A stretch of 64,000 bases of DNA from Streptomyces lavendulae subsp. lavendulae (GTDB taxonomy: Bacteria > Actinomycetota > Actinomycetes > Streptomycetales > Streptomycetaceae), in NCBI RefSeq assembly GCF_002803845.1, contig NZ_CP024985.1, positions 7,823,501 to 7,887,500 of the forward strand, given 5' to 3'. Positions 61,520 through 64,000 of this stretch are shown here, piece after piece. Every line of letters starts with the position of its first letter. Position 1 is the first letter of the stretch. The notes beneath the pieces are model-generated. The model searched no databases. It was given only the letters and a program-made list of their open reading frames with translations, and was not told where the DNA came from. The translations under genes and the position numbers were made by a program.

Positions 61520-62962
61520 CTACGGGAGCGGCCGTCCCGGGGGCACCGGCGCGTGTCGGTGTGCGGCCTCCACCGCTGGGGCCGGGGACGCCCCGGTGTC
61601 CGGGCGGGCGTCGGCCTCGGCCTCGGCGCGGCTGAGCGCGGTATCGCGGGTGTCGGGCATCAGGACGTAGGTCACGAGGGAGACCAGGGCGCACCCGGAG
61701 ACGTACCAGAAGAACAACTTCTCGTGGCCGCCGCTCTTGAACCACAGCGCCACGTACTCGGCCGTGCCGCCGAAGAGCGCGTTGGCGATGGCGTACGGCA
61801 GCGCCACGCCCAGGGCCCGGACCCGGGTCGGGAACAGCTCCGCCTTCACGGCGGCGTTGATGGAGGTGTAGCCGGTGACGATCACCAGCGCCAGGAGGGA
61901 CAGACCCAGGGCGGACCAGTACGAGGACGCCGACCCGAGCGCGGTCATGATCGGGTAGGTGCCGACGGTGCAGCCCACGGCGAAGGTGATCAGCAGGGGG
62001 CGCCGCCCGATCCGGTCGGACAGCATCCCGGCGAAGGGCTGCAGCACGGCGAAGAGGGTGAGCGCGGTGAAGCTGACGAGGGTGGCGGTCGTCTTCGCCA
62101 TGCCGGCGCTGCCGACCAGGTACTTGGTGAGGTAGGTGGTGTACGTGTAGTAGGCCACGGTCCCGCCGAGCGTGAGGGCCATGACCAATCCGGCCTGCCG
62201 CCGGTGCTGCCACAGGACCTTGAGGGTGCCCCGGGTGCTGTCGTCGCCCGCGTCGGCCCCCTCCGCCGCCTGCTCGGTGAAGGCGTCGGTCTCCTGCAGG
62301 CGCCGCCGGATCCAGAAGACGACGACGGCGAACAGCGCGCCGAGGACGAAGGGGATCCGCCACCCCCAGCTCTCCAGCTGGGCGGTGGTCAGCGTGTGCT
62401 GCATCGTGATCAGGATGCCCAGCCCGAGCAGTTGGCCGCAGGTCATCGACACGTACTGGAACGAGGAGCCCAGGCCGCGCCGGTTCCGGGCGGAGGCCTC
62501 GGTGAGGTAGGTGGCGCTGGCGGCGTACTCGCCGCCGATGCTCATGCCCTGGAGCAGACGCGCGAGCAGCAGCACCAGGGCGCCGAAATAGCCGGCCTGT
62601 CCGTACGTCGGGGCGACGGCGATGAGCAGGGCGGCCACCGACATCATGGTGACGGTGAGCGTGAGCGCGCTCTTGCGTCCGTGCCGGTCGGCGGCGCGGC
62701 CGAGGACCCATCCGCCGACGGGGCGCATGAGGAAGCCGACGGCGAAGATCCCGGCCGTGTTCATCAGCTGCGTGGTCGGGTTGTCGCCGGGGAAGAAGGA
62801 GTCGGCGAAGTAGATCGCGAAGCTGGCGTAGACGAACCAGTCGTACCACTCCACGAGGTTCCCGAGGGAACCGCCGATCAGGGCCGTACGCCGCTTCCGG
62901 CGTTCGTCGGCGGGCTGCGGCAGCGGCGGGGGCGGAGCGGGGACGGCGGTGGACGAGGACAT
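61520..62962 (-). CDS. MHS-family MFS metabolite:H+ symporter
   Basis: 480 residues. NLVEWYDWFVYASFAIYFADSFFP (TM1), the MFS signature GRAADRHGRKSALT, LLARLLQGMSIGGEYAASATYLTEAS (MHS-type TM4 signature) and LSDRIGRRPLLI. These mark the metabolite:H+ symporter group that takes up organic acids (KgtP, CitA, ShiA). Twelve helices. Followed by the response regulator and kinase genes on the same strand, so a substrate-sensing uptake module is likely. Confidence 0.9.
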   Translation of the reverse strand: MSSSTAVPAPPPPLPQPADERRKRRTALIGGSLGNLVEWYDWFVYASFAIYFADSFFPGDNPTTQLMNTAGIFAVGFLMRPVGGWVLGRAADRHGRKSALTLTVTMMSVAALLIAVAPTYGQAGYFGALVLLLARLLQGMSIGGEYAASATYLTEASARNRRGLGSSFQYVSMTCGQLLGLGILITMQHTLTTAQLESWGWRIPFVLGALFAVVVFWIRRRLQETDAFTEQAAEGADAGDDSTRGTLKVLWQHRRQAGLVMALTLGGTVAYYTYTTYLTKYLVGSAGMAKTTATLVSFTALTLFAVLQPFAGMLSDRIGRRPLLITFAVGCTVGTYPIMTALGSASSYWSALGLSLLALVIVTGYTSINAAVKAELFPTRVRALGVALPYAIANALFGGTAEYVALWFKSGGHEKLFFWYVSGCALVSLVTYVLMPDTRDTALSRAEAEADARPDTGASPAPAVEAAHRHAPVPPGRPLP

Positions 62963-63000
62963 GAGGCCTCCGGTCGGAGGTCCCCGGCAGGGGACGGATG

Positions 63001-63036
63001 AGGGGACGGGGGAGGGGACGGGGGAGGGGACGGGGA
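63001..63036. repeat. 12-bp tandem repeat
   Basis: About three copies of AGGGGACGGGGG, with one degenerate unit before. It lies 38 bp upstream of the symporter start. No function is evident. Confidence 0.7.
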
Positions 63037-63238
63037 GGGCCCCGGCGGTGGGGGTGCCCAGAGCATGCGTCCACGGCCGCCCCCGTACAACGTCCGGCCC
63101 GCAGATCTAACGTCCCGCTAAGAAAGACGGCACCGGATCTGCACATTCGCGGCAGGATCCCCTTCGGCCTCACATTCCGGGGGCCCGCCTCGTCGGACCT
63201 GCGAGACACCGACGAAGGATCGACGAGGGGACCGGACC

Positions 63239-63643
63239 ATGGCCATACAGACGACGACAGGACGAAGAGGCCCCACGTTCGTGCGGACGGCGATCGCCCT
63301 GCAGACCGCGGCCGTCCTCTTCCAGGCGGCCACCGCCGGACTGTTGCTCGCCACGTCGTACGGCGAACTGCTGCACGGTGTCGGAGCGCGCGTGATGTAC
63401 GGCGCGTCGATGCTGTACGTGCTGGCCGCGGTCCTGGCCTGGAAGCCGGGCGGCGGTCCCGCGCGCCCCGTCCTGTACGCGTCCGGATTCCTCGTCCTGG
63501 CCTCGGTGCAGGTGGTGCTGGGCATCGCGCGCGTTCCGTCGGTCCATGTCCCCCTGGGCGTCATGATGTTCGGCCTGAGCCTGCTGGACCTGGGCCGGGT
63601 CGTGACGGACCGTCCGGCGGGGCGGGCCGCGCCCCGTCCGTAG
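63239..63643 (+). CDS. Four-helix membrane protein, unknown
   Basis: 134 residues with four hydrophobic helices (TAIALQTAAVLFQAATAGLLL; MYGASMLYVLAAVLAW; VLYASGFLVLASVQVVLGIA; VPLGVMMFGLSLLDLGRVV). Similar small actinobacterial membrane proteins have no assigned role. ATG 63239 follows a GAGGGGACC sequence. The 276-bp divergent gap to the symporter gene holds the tandem repeat. Confidence 0.65.
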   Translation: MAIQTTTGRRGPTFVRTAIALQTAAVLFQAATAGLLLATSYGELLHGVGARVMYGASMLYVLAAVLAWKPGGGPARPVLYASGFLVLASVQVVLGIARVPSVHVPLGVMMFGLSLLDLGRVVTDRPAGRAAPRP

Positions 63644-63670
63644 CGACCGCACGGGATCGGACGGTGTGCT

Positions 63671-63705
63671 GGTAACAGCGTTACCTCTGGGTTATGTTGT
63701 TACCC
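63671..63705 (+). promoter_or_regulatory. Operator and -10 region of the TetR gene
   Basis: GGTAAC-AGC-GTTACC (63671-63685) is a perfect palindrome; a second half-site GTTACC is in GGTTATGTTGTTACC (63690-63704). TATGTT (63693-63698) could be the -10, placing the transcription start at or next to the ATG (63706), that is, a leaderless mRNA. Confidence 0.6.
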
Positions 63706-64000
63706 ATGACCACGCTCTATCAGGACGCCCTCCGGGCCGGCCAGGAAGCCGCACGGACCGCCGTCCTCGACCGCGCCATCGGGCTGCTGGTCGAGGAGGG
63801 GACCGCCGCGCTGACCATCCGGCGGATCGCCACCGAGATCGGCACCTCGACCAAGGTCCTCTACACGATGTTCGGCGGGAAGGAGGGCCTGGCCGACGCC
63901 CTGTACCGGGAGGGCTTCGCACGGTTGCGCCGGGCCCAGGAACAAGTCCCCCGGACCGGGGACCCGTTGGCCCACCTGAACGACCTCGCCGCGGCCTACC
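63706..64000 (+). CDS. TetR-family regulator (3' end beyond window)
   Basis: 98 codons are in the window. HTH: AVLDRAIGLLVEEGTAALTIRRIATEIGTSTKVLYTMFGGKEGLADALYREGF, a TetR DNA-binding domain; the ligand domain starts with RLRRAQEQVPRTGDPLAHL and runs off the edge. The start ATG 63706 has no ribosome-binding site; a leaderless mRNA is likely. The overlapping palindrome suggests autoregulation. Confidence 0.85.
   Translation, partial: MTTLYQDALRAGQEAARTAVLDRAIGLLVEEGTAALTIRRIATEIGTSTKVLYTMFGGKEGLADALYREGFARLRRAQEQVPRTGDPLAHLNDLAAAY

Overview
The window is high-GC actinobacterial chromosome, almost certainly Streptomyces. The evidence is very high third-position GC, frequent GTG starts, translationally coupled GTGA overlaps, a melC1-melC2 melanin operon, a mycothiol-dependent isomerase-family enzyme, a SARP/AfsR-type regulator, DUF4360 and putative glycolipid-binding proteins, and many divergent TetR, MarR, XRE or ArsR regulator/enzyme pairs. 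I see no rRNA, tRNA, CRISPR array, transposase or integrase. The gene mix (few housekeeping genes, many efflux pumps, oxidoreductases, secreted proteins and local regulators) looks like a chromosome-arm accessory region.

Layout. 1-3.9 kb: a truncated MFS exporter, a small membrane protein, a lipoprotein and a secreted glycine-rich repeat protein. 3.8-10.0 kb: a methyltransferase, a metallo-beta-lactamase remnant, and an SDR / SARP-NB-ARC regulator / FAD monooxygenase operon with 11-bp-phased direct repeats in front of two of its genes. 10.2-15.3 kb: nucleoside hydrolase, MmyB-type regulator with a divergent 14-TM efflux pump, then TetR with a divergent SDR and two palindromic operators. 15.3-22.4 kb: membrane esterase, dihydrolipoamide dehydrogenase, small enzymes, MarR/quinone reductase pair, DUF4360 protein. 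22.5-25.1 kb: a three-gene polar amino acid ABC importer. 25.2-28.0 kb: carotenoid oxygenase, SRPBCC protein and TetR sharing operator half-sites. 28.2-30.7 kb: glpF-glpK. 30.5-34.8 kb: MFS and divergent ArsR, a broken ABM monooxygenase, degenerate DNA, a VanZ-like protein. 34.8-37.2 kb: lipoprotein esterase and tyrosinase operon melC1-melC2.

37.3-41.2 kb holds the locus I consider most interesting: an EspR-like XRE regulator, an ImmA/IrrE-like metallopeptidase, a MAB_1171c-like polytopic membrane protein and an exported amidase, tightly spaced, preceded by two copies of a perfect AACTATAGTT palindrome and closed by two strong hairpins. The arrangement suggests protease-controlled repressor regulation coupled to a membrane sensor or transporter; this is inference.

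41.7-49.8 kb: M20 peptidase, Cys-rich small protein, CopD-family protein behind an iron-box-like site, small secreted protein, penicillin-binding carboxypeptidase facing a beta-helix repeat protein, large membrane protein, RNA cyclic phosphodiesterase. 50.0-56.5 kb: methyltransferase, HAD phosphatase, TetR with divergent amidase and paired operators, saccharopine dehydrogenase-like enzyme with divergent GlxA-type regulator, cold-shock protein. 56.5-64 kb: P450, a 5'-truncated lipoprotein-like gene, then an orphan TAXI solute-binding protein facing a histidine kinase / response regulator / MHS-type symporter cluster, a four-helix membrane protein and a TetR gene cut by the window edge.
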